Shown here piece by piece: positions 1 through 9,129 of a stretch of DNA of 64,000 nt. The translations under genes and the position numbers were made by a program. The DNA lies in assembly GCF_000972385.1 (NCBI RefSeq), contig NZ_JXTE01000001.1:186001-250000 (forward strand), written 5' to 3'. The notes beneath the pieces were generated by a model that saw only the letters and a list, made by a program, of their open reading frames with translations, searched no databases and had not been told where the DNA came from. Positions within the stretch are counted from its first letter, which is position 1. Each line of letters starts with the position of its first letter. This DNA is from Streptomyces sp. WM6386 (lineage in GTDB: Bacteria > Actinomycetota > Actinomycetes > Streptomycetales > Streptomycetaceae).

Positions 1-388
1 CGTCCAGGAGTGACTCGTCCTGGAGGGCCAGCAGGTCGAAGGCGACGAAGGACGCCGGTGTCCGCTCGGCGAGCGTACGGACCCGGGAGGCCGCCGGGTG
101 GATGCGCTCGGTGAGCGCGTCGAAGTCCAGACGGCCGTCCCGCGCGATCACGATCTCCCCGTCCAGCACACAGCGCTCGGGGACCCTGTCCTGGAGAGCG
201 GCCACGAGCTCGGGGAAGTACCTGGTCAGCGACTTTCCGGTACGGCTGCCCAGCTCGACCTCGGCCCCGTCGCGGAACACGATCGCCCGGAACCCGTCCC
301 ACTTCGCCTCGTACTGCATGTCCGGCGGGATCCTGGCCACCGACTTGGCGAGCATCGGCTTCACGGGCGGCATCACCGGCAGATCCAT
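1..388 (-). CDS. ATP-dependent DNA ligase, N-terminal part (cut by window edge)
   Basis: This is the first 129 residues of an ATP-dependent DNA ligase; the rest lies left of the window. The nucleotidyltransferase motif I reads EAKWDGFR at residues 27-34, with Lys29 as the expected AMP-accepting lysine. LDGEIV further on matches motif III. The ATG at 388 gives the usual short leader before motif I. Such stand-alone ligases (LigC/LigD-lig type) seal nicks in bacterial end joining or base repair. The gene is divergent from a LigD-type polymerase gene 75 bp away, so the two probably form a split LigD system. No Ku gene is in the window. The 75-bp gap must hold both promoters. Confidence 0.9.
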   Translation of the reverse strand, partial: MDLPVMPPVKPMLAKSVARIPPDMQYEAKWDGFRAIVFRDGAEVELGSRTGKSLTRYFPELVAALQDRVPERCVLDGEIVIARDGRLDFDALTERIHPAASRVRTLAERTPASFVAFDLLALQDESLLD

Positions 389-463
389 GCTGTCGATTCT
401 GCGCCCGCGAAGCCTTATATGCCCGGTGTGCGAGGTTTGCGTGGTACGCCTACCGTGGCTCGC

Positions 464-1480
464 ATGGGTGACGCGGTGGAACTGGAGGCGGGCGGCCGGA
501 CCGTCCGGCTGTCCAGTCCGGACAAGATCTTCTTCCCGGAGCGCGGGTTCACCAAGCTCGACCTGGCCCGCTACTACCAGGCGGTCGCCCCCGGCATCCT
601 GCGCGCCCTGCGCAACCGCCCCACCACCCTGGAGCGCTACCCGGACGGCGTGAGCGGCGAGTCCTTCTTCCAGAAGCGCGCACCGAAGAACATGCCCGAC
701 TGGATCCCGACCGCCCACATCACCTTCCCCAGCGGCCGCAGCGCCGACGAGATGTGTCCCACCGAGGAGGCCGCCGTCCTGTGGGCCGCCCAGTACGGCA
801 CGCTCACCTTCCACCCCTGGCCGGTACGGCGCGACGACGTCGACCGACCCGACGAACTCCGCATCGACCTCGACCCGCAGCCCGGCACGGACTACGACGA
901 CGCCGTGCGCGCGGCGGGTGAACTCCGCGCCGTCCTGGAGGAGTTCGGCGGACTGCGCGGCTGGCCGAAGACGTCCGGCGGACGGGGCCTGCATGTGTTC
1001 GTGCCGATCGAACCCCGCTGGACCTTCACACAGGTCCGCAGGGCCGCGATCGCGGTGGGCCGGGAGATGGAACGGCGGATGCCGGACCAGGTGACGATCA
1101 GGTGGTGGAAGGAGGAGCGCGGCGAGCGCATCTTCATCGACTACAACCAGACCGCCAGAGATCGCACCATCGCGTCCGCCTACTCCGTACGACCCCGCCC
1201 GCACGCCCCGGTCTCCGCACCCCTGCGCTGGGACGAGGTCGGCCAGGCGCGCCCCCGGGACTTCGACCTCGCGACCATGCCCGCGCGCTTCGCCGAACTC
1301 GGCGATGTGCACGCGGACATGGACGATCACGCCTTCTCGCTCGACGCGCTGCTGGAACTGGCACGCCAGGACGAGCACGACCACGGTCTGGGCGACCTGC
1401 CGTACCCGCCCGAGTACCCGAAGATGCCGGGAGAGCCCAAGCGGGTACAGCCGAGCCGGGCCAGACACGACGACACGTGA
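464..1480 (+). CDS. LigD-type polymerase/primase (PolDom, archaeo-eukaryotic primase family)
   Basis: This 338-residue protein is a stand-alone LigD polymerase domain, which adds ribo- or deoxynucleotides at broken DNA ends during non-homologous end joining. Visible family motifs are TFHPWP (His117), the metal-binding pair in RIDLDP (Asp135, Asp137), TSGGRGLH, and the third acidic residue in IFIDYNQ. The open frame runs back to 98, but the protein family starts near the ATG at 464; the part before it overlaps the divergent ligase gene and has no similarity to the family. There is no ligase or phosphoesterase domain, so it must work with the neighbouring ligase. It converges on the methyltransferase gene with a 7-bp gap. 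Confidence 0.92.
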   Translation: MGDAVELEAGGRTVRLSSPDKIFFPERGFTKLDLARYYQAVAPGILRALRNRPTTLERYPDGVSGESFFQKRAPKNMPDWIPTAHITFPSGRSADEMCPTEEAAVLWAAQYGTLTFHPWPVRRDDVDRPDELRIDLDPQPGTDYDDAVRAAGELRAVLEEFGGLRGWPKTSGGRGLHVFVPIEPRWTFTQVRRAAIAVGREMERRMPDQVTIRWWKEERGERIFIDYNQTARDRTIASAYSVRPRPHAPVSAPLRWDEVGQARPRDFDLATMPARFAELGDVHADMDDHAFSLDALLELARQDEHDHGLGDLPYPPEYPKMPGEPKRVQPSRARHDDT

Positions 1481-1487
1481 CGGTGGA

Positions 1488-2633
1488 TCAGGTGCGGGCG
1501 GCCAGACGCCACAGCGAGGTCGTCTCCCGGCCGCGGGCCGCGTGGAGGGGATCACCGGGGTCCGTCGCGCGGCGGTGACGCGGCCTGGTGTCGATCCTCC
1601 CGCATACCCGCAGACCCGCGCCCTCGATCGCCGACAACAGCTCGCCGCGTGTGCGAAGCCCCAGATGCTCGGCCAGGTCCGACAGGACCAGCCAGCCCTC
1701 GCCGCCCGGTGCGAGATGGCCGGCCAGTCCGTCCAGGAACGCGTGGAGCATGGTGCCGCCCGGGTCGTAGACGCCCTGTTCCAGTGCGGAGGACGGCCGG
1801 GCCGGGAGCCAGGGCGGGTTGCAGACGACGACGTCGGCGCGCCCCTCGGGGAACAGTCCCGGACCCGTCACCCCGACGCGCTCGGCAAGGCCCAGCCGGC
1901 GGACGTTCTCACGGGCGCAGGCCAGGGCGCGCGGGCTGATGTCGGTGGCCGTGACGCGACGGAACCCCCGGCGGGCCAGCACGGCGGCGAGCACTCCCGT
2001 CCCGGTGCCCAGGTCGAACGCGGTGCGGGGAGCGGTCAAGGGGAGGGGAGCGGGCGCGGGAAGGGGCGCCGTCGCGACGAGGTCCACGTACTCGCCCCTG
2101 ACCGGGGAGAACACGCCGTAGTGGGGGTGGACGCGGGCGCCGCCGAGGGCGGGTACCTCGACGCCCTTGCGGCGCCACTCGTGTGCTCCGAGCACGCCCA
2201 GCAACTCCCTGAGGGAGATGACCACGGGGCCGCGGGGCGGGCCGTAGGCCGCGGCGCATGCCGCACGGACGTCCGGGGCCCTGGGCAGGGTCAGAGCGTG
2301 GTCGTCGGCCAGCGGTACCACGAGACGGCCCAGGACCCGGGCCCGGTGGCCGCGCGCCCTGCGGTACAGATGGAAGGACTCGCTCGGGCTGTCGCCGGGC
2401 CGTGGTGGCTTGCGGTCGATGCGACGGCCGACGGCCTCCAGGAGCCGGCGCGCGTGGGGGAAGTCGCCCTGCCAGAGCAGCGCGGTGCCCTCGCAGGCCA
2501 GCCGGTGGGCGGTGTCGGCGCGCATCCGGTCGTCGACGACGACGCGCCGCGGGGCGGGGGCCGCGCTCTCGGAGTGCCAGCGGGCGTGTCGGACGGTGTC
2601 GGTGCGGGGCTCGGTCCAGGAGATGGTGGACAC
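1488..2633 (-). CDS. class I SAM-dependent methyltransferase, PrmC/HemK-like
   Basis: The protein has 381 residues. The SAM-binding glycine motif FDLGTGTG lies at residues 206-213, and the N6/N5 amino-methyltransferase signature NPPW lies at 272-275. These point to a class I enzyme methylating a nitrogen on protein, RNA or DNA; the substrate cannot be told. The roughly 200-residue N-terminal part is longer than in HemK and may bind substrate. A GTG start at 2633 is chosen because GAGGAG sits 7 nt upstream; the open frame continues further back without family support. It is a single gene, convergent with the polymerase gene. Confidence 0.8.
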   Translation of the reverse strand: MSTISWTEPRTDTVRHARWHSESAAPAPRRVVVDDRMRADTAHRLACEGTALLWQGDFPHARRLLEAVGRRIDRKPPRPGDSPSESFHLYRRARGHRARVLGRLVVPLADDHALTLPRAPDVRAACAAAYGPPRGPVVISLRELLGVLGAHEWRRKGVEVPALGGARVHPHYGVFSPVRGEYVDLVATAPLPAPAPLPLTAPRTAFDLGTGTGVLAAVLARRGFRRVTATDISPRALACARENVRRLGLAERVGVTGPGLFPEGRADVVVCNPPWLPARPSSALEQGVYDPGGTMLHAFLDGLAGHLAPGGEGWLVLSDLAEHLGLRTRGELLSAIEGAGLRVCGRIDTRPRHRRATDPGDPLHAARGRETTSLWRLAART

Positions 2634-2904
2634 GGTGAACTCCTCGTGGTCGAACGTGCGGATACACGAAGAGCACTTCGACGAGGAGCACGAGAAGCGG
2701 CCGACGCGATGGCGTGGCCGCGGTGAAAGGGCAGGTGGGCTCTCTGTGAGCGCCGGGGCTACCGCTCCCGCGTCGAAGCGCGAGCGGGGACGTCGCCGAG
2801 CACCATGCCTAGTGTCATGACCTGTCCTGTCGGGGCTGTCGGGGCTGTCGGGAGGGAACGGCAGCAGGCTCGCACGTGGCCTTGCCGCCGGGCAAACCGT
2901 TTGC
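2634..2904. other. intergenic stretch with 9-bp tandem repeat
   Basis: No gene is supported here. The stretch must hold the promoter of the methyltransferase. A 9-bp unit, CTGTCGGGG, occurs at 2827-2835 and 2836-2844, with an 8/9 third copy at 2845-2852. Confidence 0.5.
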
Positions 2905-2942
2905 GGGGTGCGGCCCACCGTCACCGCGGTGGGCCGCACCCC
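2905..2942 (-). terminator. perfect 16-bp stem-loop, likely terminator
   Basis: The arms 2905-2920 and 2927-2942 are perfectly complementary with a 6-nt loop. The hairpin lies 22 bp past the stop codon of the DUF1080 gene and has no T-run, as is usual for Streptomyces terminators. Confidence 0.8.
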
Positions 2943-2964
2943 TGGGGTCACCGGAGAGCGGTGC

Positions 2965-5169
2965 TCACAACTCCTTGATCCTGATGTCCCGGTACGAGAC
3001 CACGTCCGTGGTGCCGTGCACCTGGAGTCCGAGGTAGCCGGAGGCGAACCGTCGCCCGTCCGTGCCCGGGTCGTCCGAGCGGGGCGGGGTGAAGTCCTGG
3101 CCGCCGATGTTGTCGAACTCGTTGATCAGCACGCCGTTGCGGTAGACCGAGTAGTGCTGGTCGACCACCCGGATCTCGTAGTCGTTCCAGGTGCCCTTCT
3201 GGGTCACGCCCGCGCCGGCCAGACCCACGCGGTCGAAGCCGTAGACCGAGCCCGTCTTGTACATGTCGCCGTCGGGCCGGTCCAGGACCTGCACCTCGTG
3301 CCCGTACTTGATGGCGACCCACTCCGGCCGTGACTCCTCCGGATGGTCGTGGATCCACGGGAAGCGCACGAACACACCGGAGTTGGCGTTGCCGGTGCCC
3401 GGCGCGTCGTCCCGCCACTGGAGCCGCAGCGAGAAGTCGCCGTACTTGCGCTCCGGGAACCACAGCATGCCGAGCCCGGCCTTGGTCGTGCCGGAGGTGA
3501 TCGACCCGTCGGTGTTCAGTCCGAACGAACCGCCGCCCACCTGCTGCCACTTGGCGAACGAATCGGCGCTGCCGTCCAGGATCTTCCGATACCCCTCGGT
3601 CTGCCCGGGCTCGCCGATCCCGGACTGCCGGGCGGCCTTCTGGATGGCGTCGTACTCGCGCTGGTCGACGACCCCTTCCCTCAGGAGCTTGTCGAGGACC
3701 GTCTTCACGTGCTTGACGAACAGCGCGTGGGAGGTCCACTCCTTCTCGTCCTCGATCAACTCGTTGATACGGCACCGGCTGTTGGTGAACCGGTTGGGCA
3801 CACCCGAGTCGACCTCGCCGACGATCACCGTCAACCGCTCGTCGAACTCGGGGCAGTTGGGTGCGGGGACCTGGCTGGACACGACGGTGAAGGTCACCGT
3901 GCGAGCGGCGGCGGTGTTGCCCGCCTTGTCGGTGGCCCGGTAGGCCAGGGTGTGGGCGCCGGCGCGGTCGACGATCACCGGTGTGGTGTATGCGATGTAC
4001 GGTCCACCGTCGATCGAGTACTCGATCCGGTCGACACCGGACCCACCGTGCTCGTCCGTCGCGCTCACGGTCACCTTGGCGTTGCCGACATAGGCCCCGG
4101 CCGAGTTCTTCGTGCCCTCGACGGTCACCCCCGTCACCGGCGGTGTGGTGTCCGGGGTGGGTGTCGCGACGACCGTGAACCGCACGCTCTTCTCGGCGGC
4201 GACGTTGCCCGCCTTGTCGGTGGCCCGGTAGCGCACGGTGTGGGTGCCGAGCTGGTGCACCATCACGGGCGCGGTGTACGCCTGCCAGGCCCCGTCGCCG
4301 ACGGCGTACTCGATGGTGTTGACCCCGGAGCCGGTGTCCGAGGCGGACACGGTCACCGTCGCCATGTCGAGATACGCCCCGTCGGCGTTCTGCTCGCCGG
4401 TCACCGTCGCCGAGGTGTCCGGGGGAGCGGTGTCGTCGGAGGGCGGGGGGACCACCGTGAACTGGACGCTCTTCTCTGCGGACACATTGCCCGCCTTGTC
4501 GAGCGCCCGGTAGCGGACCTTGTGGCTGCCGACCTGGTCGACGACGACCGGGGTGGTGTACGGCAGCCAGTCACCGGTATCGCCGACCGCGTACTGTATG
4601 CCGTCGACCCCGGATCCGCCCTCGTTGTCCGTCGCGCTGATCGCGACACTCGCCGAGCCGACGTACTCGCCCTGCGCGTTCTGCGTCCCGGTCACCTGCG
4701 CCGCCGTCGCGGGTGCGGTGGTGTCCTCGCCGGTGCCCTCGGTCACCACGAGGATGCCCTGCATCTGTCCGTGGCCCGGAATCGTGCAGTGGTAGAAGTA
4801 GCGGCCCGGGGTGAGGGTGACCTCGGCGGTGTGGCGGCCGCCCATGTCGTCGTTCGGGTTGGCGAGGATGTTGAGTTCCACATCGCTGTTGAACTCGGGG
4901 TCCGACGTCACGAACGTCAACGTGTGCGGCATACCGGTGGTGTTGCCGGTCGCCACGCTGTTCTCGAAGACGATCGTCGCCTGACCCGCCACCGCGGTCG
5001 CCGGCGCCGACGTGTACTTCGTGATGTCGTCGCCGGCCGTCCAGGTGAGTGTCTGGGCGGCGGCTGCCTGCTCCACGGGCTGCCGGGCGGAGACGGGCAC
5101 CGTCTGCAGCCCGAGCATGATCAGTACGGCGGCCAGCAGGGCGGTCCAGATTCTTCGTCGCTGTGTCAC
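2965..5169 (-). CDS. secreted cupredoxin / Ig-like repeat / DUF1080 (3-keto-glycoside hydrolase-like) protein
   Basis: This 734-residue protein starts with a signal peptide (about 1-30). A cupredoxin-like domain follows (about 38-145); its C-terminal loop HCTIPGHGQM carries the Cys, His and Met of a type 1 copper site, and PHTL supplies the first His. Three Ig-like repeats follow (about 150-430), each ending in a YRALDKAGN-type motif, then a linker and a C-terminal DUF1080 domain (about 540-734). DUF1080 members are described as 3-keto-disaccharide hydrolases. The GTG at 5169 overlaps the stop of the upstream gene (GTGA), so the two are translationally coupled. The combination of a copper domain with a keto-sugar hydrolase domain suggests oxidation and cleavage of a polymer outside the cell; substrate unknown. 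Confidence 0.85.
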   Translation of the reverse strand: MTQRRRIWTALLAAVLIMLGLQTVPVSARQPVEQAAAAQTLTWTAGDDITKYTSAPATAVAGQATIVFENSVATGNTTGMPHTLTFVTSDPEFNSDVELNILANPNDDMGGRHTAEVTLTPGRYFYHCTIPGHGQMQGILVVTEGTGEDTTAPATAAQVTGTQNAQGEYVGSASVAISATDNEGGSGVDGIQYAVGDTGDWLPYTTPVVVDQVGSHKVRYRALDKAGNVSAEKSVQFTVVPPPSDDTAPPDTSATVTGEQNADGAYLDMATVTVSASDTGSGVNTIEYAVGDGAWQAYTAPVMVHQLGTHTVRYRATDKAGNVAAEKSVRFTVVATPTPDTTPPVTGVTVEGTKNSAGAYVGNAKVTVSATDEHGGSGVDRIEYSIDGGPYIAYTTPVIVDRAGAHTLAYRATDKAGNTAAARTVTFTVVSSQVPAPNCPEFDERLTVIVGEVDSGVPNRFTNSRCRINELIEDEKEWTSHALFVKHVKTVLDKLLREGVVDQREYDAIQKAARQSGIGEPGQTEGYRKILDGSADSFAKWQQVGGGSFGLNTDGSITSGTTKAGLGMLWFPERKYGDFSLRLQWRDDAPGTGNANSGVFVRFPWIHDHPEESRPEWVAIKYGHEVQVLDRPDGDMYKTGSVYGFDRVGLAGAGVTQKGTWNDYEIRVVDQHYSVYRNGVLINEFDNIGGQDFTPPRSDDPGTDGRRFASGYLGLQVHGTTDVVSYRDIRIKEL

Positions 5170-7646
5170 CGAGCAGCCCCCCTCGCCAGCAGATCGGCGG
5201 CCGGAGTAGGACCTCCGCCCTGGTAAGTGACCCGCCACAGCGCCGACTTGGCGTCCGAGGTGAAGAAGCCGCGGCCGTAGTCGAGCACGTACAGCGAGCC
5301 GTCGGGACCGAACTTCCAGTCCATGAGGTTCTTGATGCCGTCGTTGCCGATGGGCACGATCTTCTTCAACGACTCGGAGTGCACGGGCAGTCCGCCGTCC
5401 CCGTGCGTCTTCGGGTCGGTGATGACGGCGTTGCGCGGCTGGTCGGCGTCGTAGAAGTCACCGACGAACCACTTGCCGTCCCAGTACGAAGGCCACTTGA
5501 CCTCGCTGGCGCTCGCCGTGTCGTAGCGGTAGACCGGTCCGTTCATCGCGGCCTGTCCGCCGCCCTTCAGCCACGGCAGCAGATACGTGGACTCCTCCTG
5601 CTTGTAGGAAGGGAGGCCGTTCGCGTCGCGCGGGAAGTCCGGTGCGCCGCCCTGGGGCGAGTACCAGATGTTGTTGCCGGTGACCGGCGGCAGGTTGACA
5701 AGGCCGTCGTTGTTCGGGGACTCGTTCTTCGGGTGGTCGCAGTCGTACCAGCCCAGCGGCTTCGTCGGGTCGGGGAGGTTGCGGTCGCGATAGGGCTGCT
5801 TGTTGCCCATGCAGTACGGCCAACCCCGGTTGCTCGCCTTGGTGATGACGGCGAACGTGTCGTACTTGGCCGGACCCCAGGTCGTCGAGGGCGCCGAGGC
5901 GTCCGGGCCGACCCAGCCGGCGTACAGGATGTCGGTCTTGTGGTCGACGAAGATACGGGCGGGGTTCCTGACCCCCATCACATAGATCTCGCCGCGGGTC
6001 TTGCCGCCGCCCTCGTCGCTCTCCTGCCCGGTGAAGAGGTTCCCGGCGGGCAGGGTGTACGTCCCGTCCGGCTCCGGGTGGATGCGCAGGATCTTGCCGT
6101 TGAGGTTGTGGGTGTTGCCGGCGGTGCGCCGCGCGTCGGCGAAGGAGACGCCCTTGTAGTTCGGCTCCGGGTTGTTGCCCGAGTAACCACCGCTGAAGCC
6201 ACTGGAGTTGTTGTCACCGGTCGCGATGTACAGGTTGCCCGTGGAGTCCCAGGTCATCCCGCCGCCCGCATGGCAGCAACTGTGGATCTGCACCGGCCAC
6301 TTGAGCAGCACCTTCTCGCTGCCCAGGTCCAGCTTGTTGCTCGCCGGGTCGAGCGTGAACCGGGAGACTCGTCGCTCGGCCATGCGCGTCTCGCGGTTGA
6401 TCTGCGCGTGCGGTGTGTAGTGCAGATACACCCACCCGTTGTCCTCGAACCGCGGATCGAGCTCGATGCCGAGTAGGCCCTCCTCGACCTTGACCAGCTC
6501 GTCGCCGCCGCCCTTGTTGCCGAAGACCGTCAACGCCCCCGCGAGGGTGACCCTTTTGGTCTTCGGGTCGTAGACATGGATCTCACCCCTGCCCTTGCCG
6601 ATGTCGGGGTTGTTCCAGTCGGTGACCACGGGCTGCGAGGAGTCCGCGCCGCCCCGGCCGATGTAGAGCACCCGGCCGTCGGGCGCGGTGACCAGGCCGT
6701 GCGGCTCGCCGATCTGGTCGTTCTGCCCCGCCTGGTTGGGCTGGGTGAGACGCTCCGCCTTGTAGTTGCCGGTGATGGTCGCCTTGCAGTCGGCCTGCGC
6801 CAGCCGCGAGGTCCACAACAGGGCACCGCGCAGATGCGCACGGAAGTCGCTCTCGTCGTACGACGACACCGTGCCGCCCATGCCGGTGTAGAAGGAACGG
6901 CCGCCGTCGTAGTCACGGCACCAACTCACCGGATGATCCCAGCCGTTCTTGCTCGCGCCCGGCTGATATGTCGACTCGCGGACCCGGGCCACGGTGTGGA
7001 CCTCGCCCGACGGGTTCTTGGCCCAGTTCAACCACTGATCGGGCCGCTTCCACTGCACCGGCAGATCCTTGGTCGCCGGATGCACGCGGTCGCCGACCTC
7101 GACGACGGCCCGTTGTACGGCCGTTGGACTGGAGGCCGCCGGACGGGCGCCGACCAGACCGGTGAACCAGTCCGAGTACGGCTCGGCGCGCGCCGCGTCA
7201 TGCACGCCGACGAAACCGCCGCCGGCCTCCATGTAGGCCTCCAGACCGGCCTCCTGCTCCGGATCGAGGATGTCACCGCCGCCGGTCAGGAAGACGATCG
7301 CGTTGTACCGCCCGAGCTTCGTCCCGTCGGTGAACACCGACGCGTCGTCGGTGGCCACGGTCGTGAACCGCTGCTCGGGCGGCCCGGACAGGCCGATCGT
7401 CTCGATCGTCTCGATCCCCGCGTTCACGACCGGCGACTCCTCCCCGGCCGCCGCGGAACCGTAGAAGACCAGCACGCGTACATTCGCGCCGCCTGGCGGC
7501 GACTTCACGGACATCGTTGTCAGGGGCGGCTCCGGGGCCGGACGCGCGCTGGCGGCGGGACCCGACAGCAGTCCGGCGACGACGATCCCGGCGGTCACGC
7601 CCGCCACGCCGACCCGTCTTCTCGCGCTCAGTCCTCGTAAGTGCAT
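5166..7646 (-). CDS. secreted ThuA-domain / PQQ-type sugar dehydrogenase fusion
   Basis: The 826-residue protein has a signal peptide (about 1-35), then a ThuA-like domain (about 55-280; motifs FLTGGGD and GVHDAAR) and a glucose/sorbosone-dehydrogenase beta-propeller (about 290-810; motifs EPHGL, LLGIELDPRF, HAGGGM, RNPARI). ThuA-like proteins act on 3-keto disaccharides; the propeller family oxidises sugars with PQQ or a related cofactor. ATG 7646 has a strong GAGGAGG site 6 nt upstream. Codon 3 is TTA, so translation should depend on the bldA tRNA and be developmentally timed. It is the first gene of a coupled pair with the DUF1080 gene, and divergent from the laccase. Confidence 0.88.
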   Translation of the reverse strand: MHLRGLSARRRVGVAGVTAGIVVAGLLSGPAASARPAPEPPLTTMSVKSPPGGANVRVLVFYGSAAAGEESPVVNAGIETIETIGLSGPPEQRFTTVATDDASVFTDGTKLGRYNAIVFLTGGGDILDPEQEAGLEAYMEAGGGFVGVHDAARAEPYSDWFTGLVGARPAASSPTAVQRAVVEVGDRVHPATKDLPVQWKRPDQWLNWAKNPSGEVHTVARVRESTYQPGASKNGWDHPVSWCRDYDGGRSFYTGMGGTVSSYDESDFRAHLRGALLWTSRLAQADCKATITGNYKAERLTQPNQAGQNDQIGEPHGLVTAPDGRVLYIGRGGADSSQPVVTDWNNPDIGKGRGEIHVYDPKTKRVTLAGALTVFGNKGGGDELVKVEEGLLGIELDPRFEDNGWVYLHYTPHAQINRETRMAERRVSRFTLDPASNKLDLGSEKVLLKWPVQIHSCCHAGGGMTWDSTGNLYIATGDNNSSGFSGGYSGNNPEPNYKGVSFADARRTAGNTHNLNGKILRIHPEPDGTYTLPAGNLFTGQESDEGGGKTRGEIYVMGVRNPARIFVDHKTDILYAGWVGPDASAPSTTWGPAKYDTFAVITKASNRGWPYCMGNKQPYRDRNLPDPTKPLGWYDCDHPKNESPNNDGLVNLPPVTGNNIWYSPQGGAPDFPRDANGLPSYKQEESTYLLPWLKGGGQAAMNGPVYRYDTASASEVKWPSYWDGKWFVGDFYDADQPRNAVITDPKTHGDGGLPVHSESLKKIVPIGNDGIKNLMDWKFGPDGSLYVLDYGRGFFTSDAKSALWRVTYQGGGPTPAADLLARGAAR

Positions 7647-7835
7647 GGGCACCTCCTCGGTCACAGCAACAGCGCGATGGAAGCTAGACCTCTTTGCGCA
7701 ACTCGCCAATACCTATGACCGAGTTGGGGTCAACTTTGTCCTGAGCGTGGAAAAACAGCGGAACGGCCGGTACCGTCTCACAGGTTCATCACAGGTGCGT
7801 CTGCGCAAGTTCCGTACCAGGGTGGGGAGTTCCAC
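7647..7835. promoter_or_regulatory. divergent promoter region between dehydrogenase and laccase genes
   Basis: This 189-bp gap must contain the promoters of the two divergent secreted redox genes. It is more AT-rich than its surroundings around 7690-7750. I could not assign a -10/-35 pair with confidence. Confidence 0.5.
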
Positions 7836-8804
7836 GTGGACAGACGCGGGTTCAACCGACGAGTACTGCTGGGTGGCGCGGCCGTCGTGGGCAGCGGGGC
7901 CGTCGCGACATCGTTGTCGCTGGCGCCGGACGCCGTGAGCGCCGACGGACCGGCCAGGACCGCACCGGCCGGGGGCGAGGTGAGACACATCAAGCTGTAC
8001 GCCGAGAAGCTCGCCGACGGGCAGCTGGGCTACGGCTTCGACAAGGGCAAGGCCACGATCCCCGGCCCGCTCATCGAACTCAACGAGGGCGACACCCTGC
8101 ACATCGAGTTCGAGAACACCATGGACGTCACGGCGAGCCTCCACGTCCACGGCCTCGACTACGAAATCACCAGTGACGGCACCAAGTTGAACAAGAGCGA
8201 CGTCGAGCCCGGCGGCACCCGCACCTACACCTGGCGCACCCACGCCCCCGGCCGCCGGGGGGACGGCACCTGGCGGGCGGGCAGCGCGGGCTACTGGCAC
8301 TACCACGACCATGTGGTGGGGACCGAGCACGGGACGGGCGGTATCCGCAAGGGCCTGTACGGTCCGGTGATCGTGCGGCGCAAGGGCGACGTCCTCCCGG
8401 ACAAGACGTACACGATCGTCTTCAACGACATGCTCATCAACAACAAGCCGGCGCACTCCGGGCCGAACTTCGAGGCCACGGTGGGCGATCGCGTCGAGTT
8501 CGTGATGATCACCCACGGCGAGTACTACCACACGTTCCACATGCACGGTCACCGCTGGGCCGACAACCGCACGGGCATGCTCACCGGCCCCGACGACCCG
8601 AGTCAGGTCATCGACAACAAGATCGTGGGCCCCGCGGACTCCTTCGGCTTCCAGGTCATCGCGGGGGAGGGTGTCGGGGCGGGCGCGTGGATGTACCACT
8701 GCCACGTCCAGAGCCACTCCGACATGGGGATGGTCGGGCTGTTCCTGGTGAAGAAGACGGACGGCACGATCCCGGGGTACGAGCCGCACGAGCACGATCA
8801 CTGA
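7836..8804 (+). CDS. small two-domain laccase (SLAC), Tat-exported multicopper oxidase
   Basis: The 322-residue protein is the Streptomyces small laccase: a multicopper oxidase with two cupredoxin domains that works as a trimer and oxidises phenols with oxygen. The twin-arginine leader MDRRGFNRR is at the N-terminus. Copper ligands are seen in LHVHG (His103, His105), [13 protein letters not shown] and the C-terminal [12 protein letters not shown], which holds the type 1 and type 3 ligands. GTG 7836 follows GGGGAG by 5 nt. The laccase is divergent from the ThuA/dehydrogenase pair, so a shared role in extracellular oxidation is likely. The name SLAC is a protein name from S. coelicolor, not a formal gene symbol. 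Confidence 0.95.
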   Translation: MDRRGFNRRVLLGGAAVVGSGAVATSLSLAPDAVSADGPARTAPAGGEVRHIKLYAEKLADGQLGYGFDKGKATIPGPLIELNEGDTLHIEFENTMDVTASLHVHGLDYEITSDGTKLNKSDVEPGGTRTYTWRTHAPGRRGDGTWRAGSAGYWHYHDHVVGTEHGTGGIRKGLYGPVIVRRKGDVLPDKTYTIVFNDMLINNKPAHSGPNFEATVGDRVEFVMITHGEYYHTFHMHGHRWADNRTGMLTGPDDPSQVIDNKIVGPADSFGFQVIAGEGVGAGAWMYHCHVQSHSDMGMVGLFLVKKTDGTIPGYEPHEHDH

Positions 8805-9129
8805 CGGGAGAGGTCGAACAGGGCTCACCCGCGCTACCGTCGCCGACACGGCAGGTCCACGAAGGGCGCCCCAGCGCATCGAGCACCTGCGCCTGGTCGT
8901 CCTCCGCCCGACTGCGCGCAGCGGCAAGCAGGAAATCGCCTCCAGCAGGGCGTTGATCATCGGGTGGCGTGGCCCCACCGCACTCAGACGCGTCTCGCCC
9001 TCGTGGCCATACGCCGATGATCTGGCCGTCCCGATCTCGTGAGCAACCGGATCTCGGTCCCTGGAGAGCGCTCTCACGCCTCCTCCGGCCAGGGCTATCC
9101 TGATCCGCAACCGCGAGGAGGGCCCCGAA
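8805..9129. promoter_or_regulatory. intergenic region with LacI-type operator
   Basis: No gene is supported in this stretch, though a few short frames look weakly coding. The perfect palindrome GAGAGCGCTCTC at 9064-9075 lies 54 bp before the LacI-family gene. LacI-family operators have a central CG with flanking inverted bases like this one, and the cellobiose operator of Streptomyces (core GAGCGCTC) is close. It is probably the regulator's own operator. Confidence 0.6.

Noticed and set aside
98..463. Upstream extension of the polymerase gene to 98
   Set aside because: The extension overlaps the divergent ligase gene, which has clear motifs, and has no similarity to the polymerase family. 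ATG 464 fits.
2827..2852. CRISPR-like repeat
   Set aside because: Only three 9-bp units in direct contact with no spacers; it is a short tandem repeat.
5163..6476. 437-residue plus-strand frame opposite the ThuA/dehydrogenase gene
   Set aside because: It is antisense to a gene with clear domains, ribosome site and signal peptide, and shows only low-complexity GC-driven composition.
8805..9060. Possible gene fragment between laccase and LacI genes
   Set aside because: Some short frames look coding in parts, but none has a start, ribosome site or recognisable domain.
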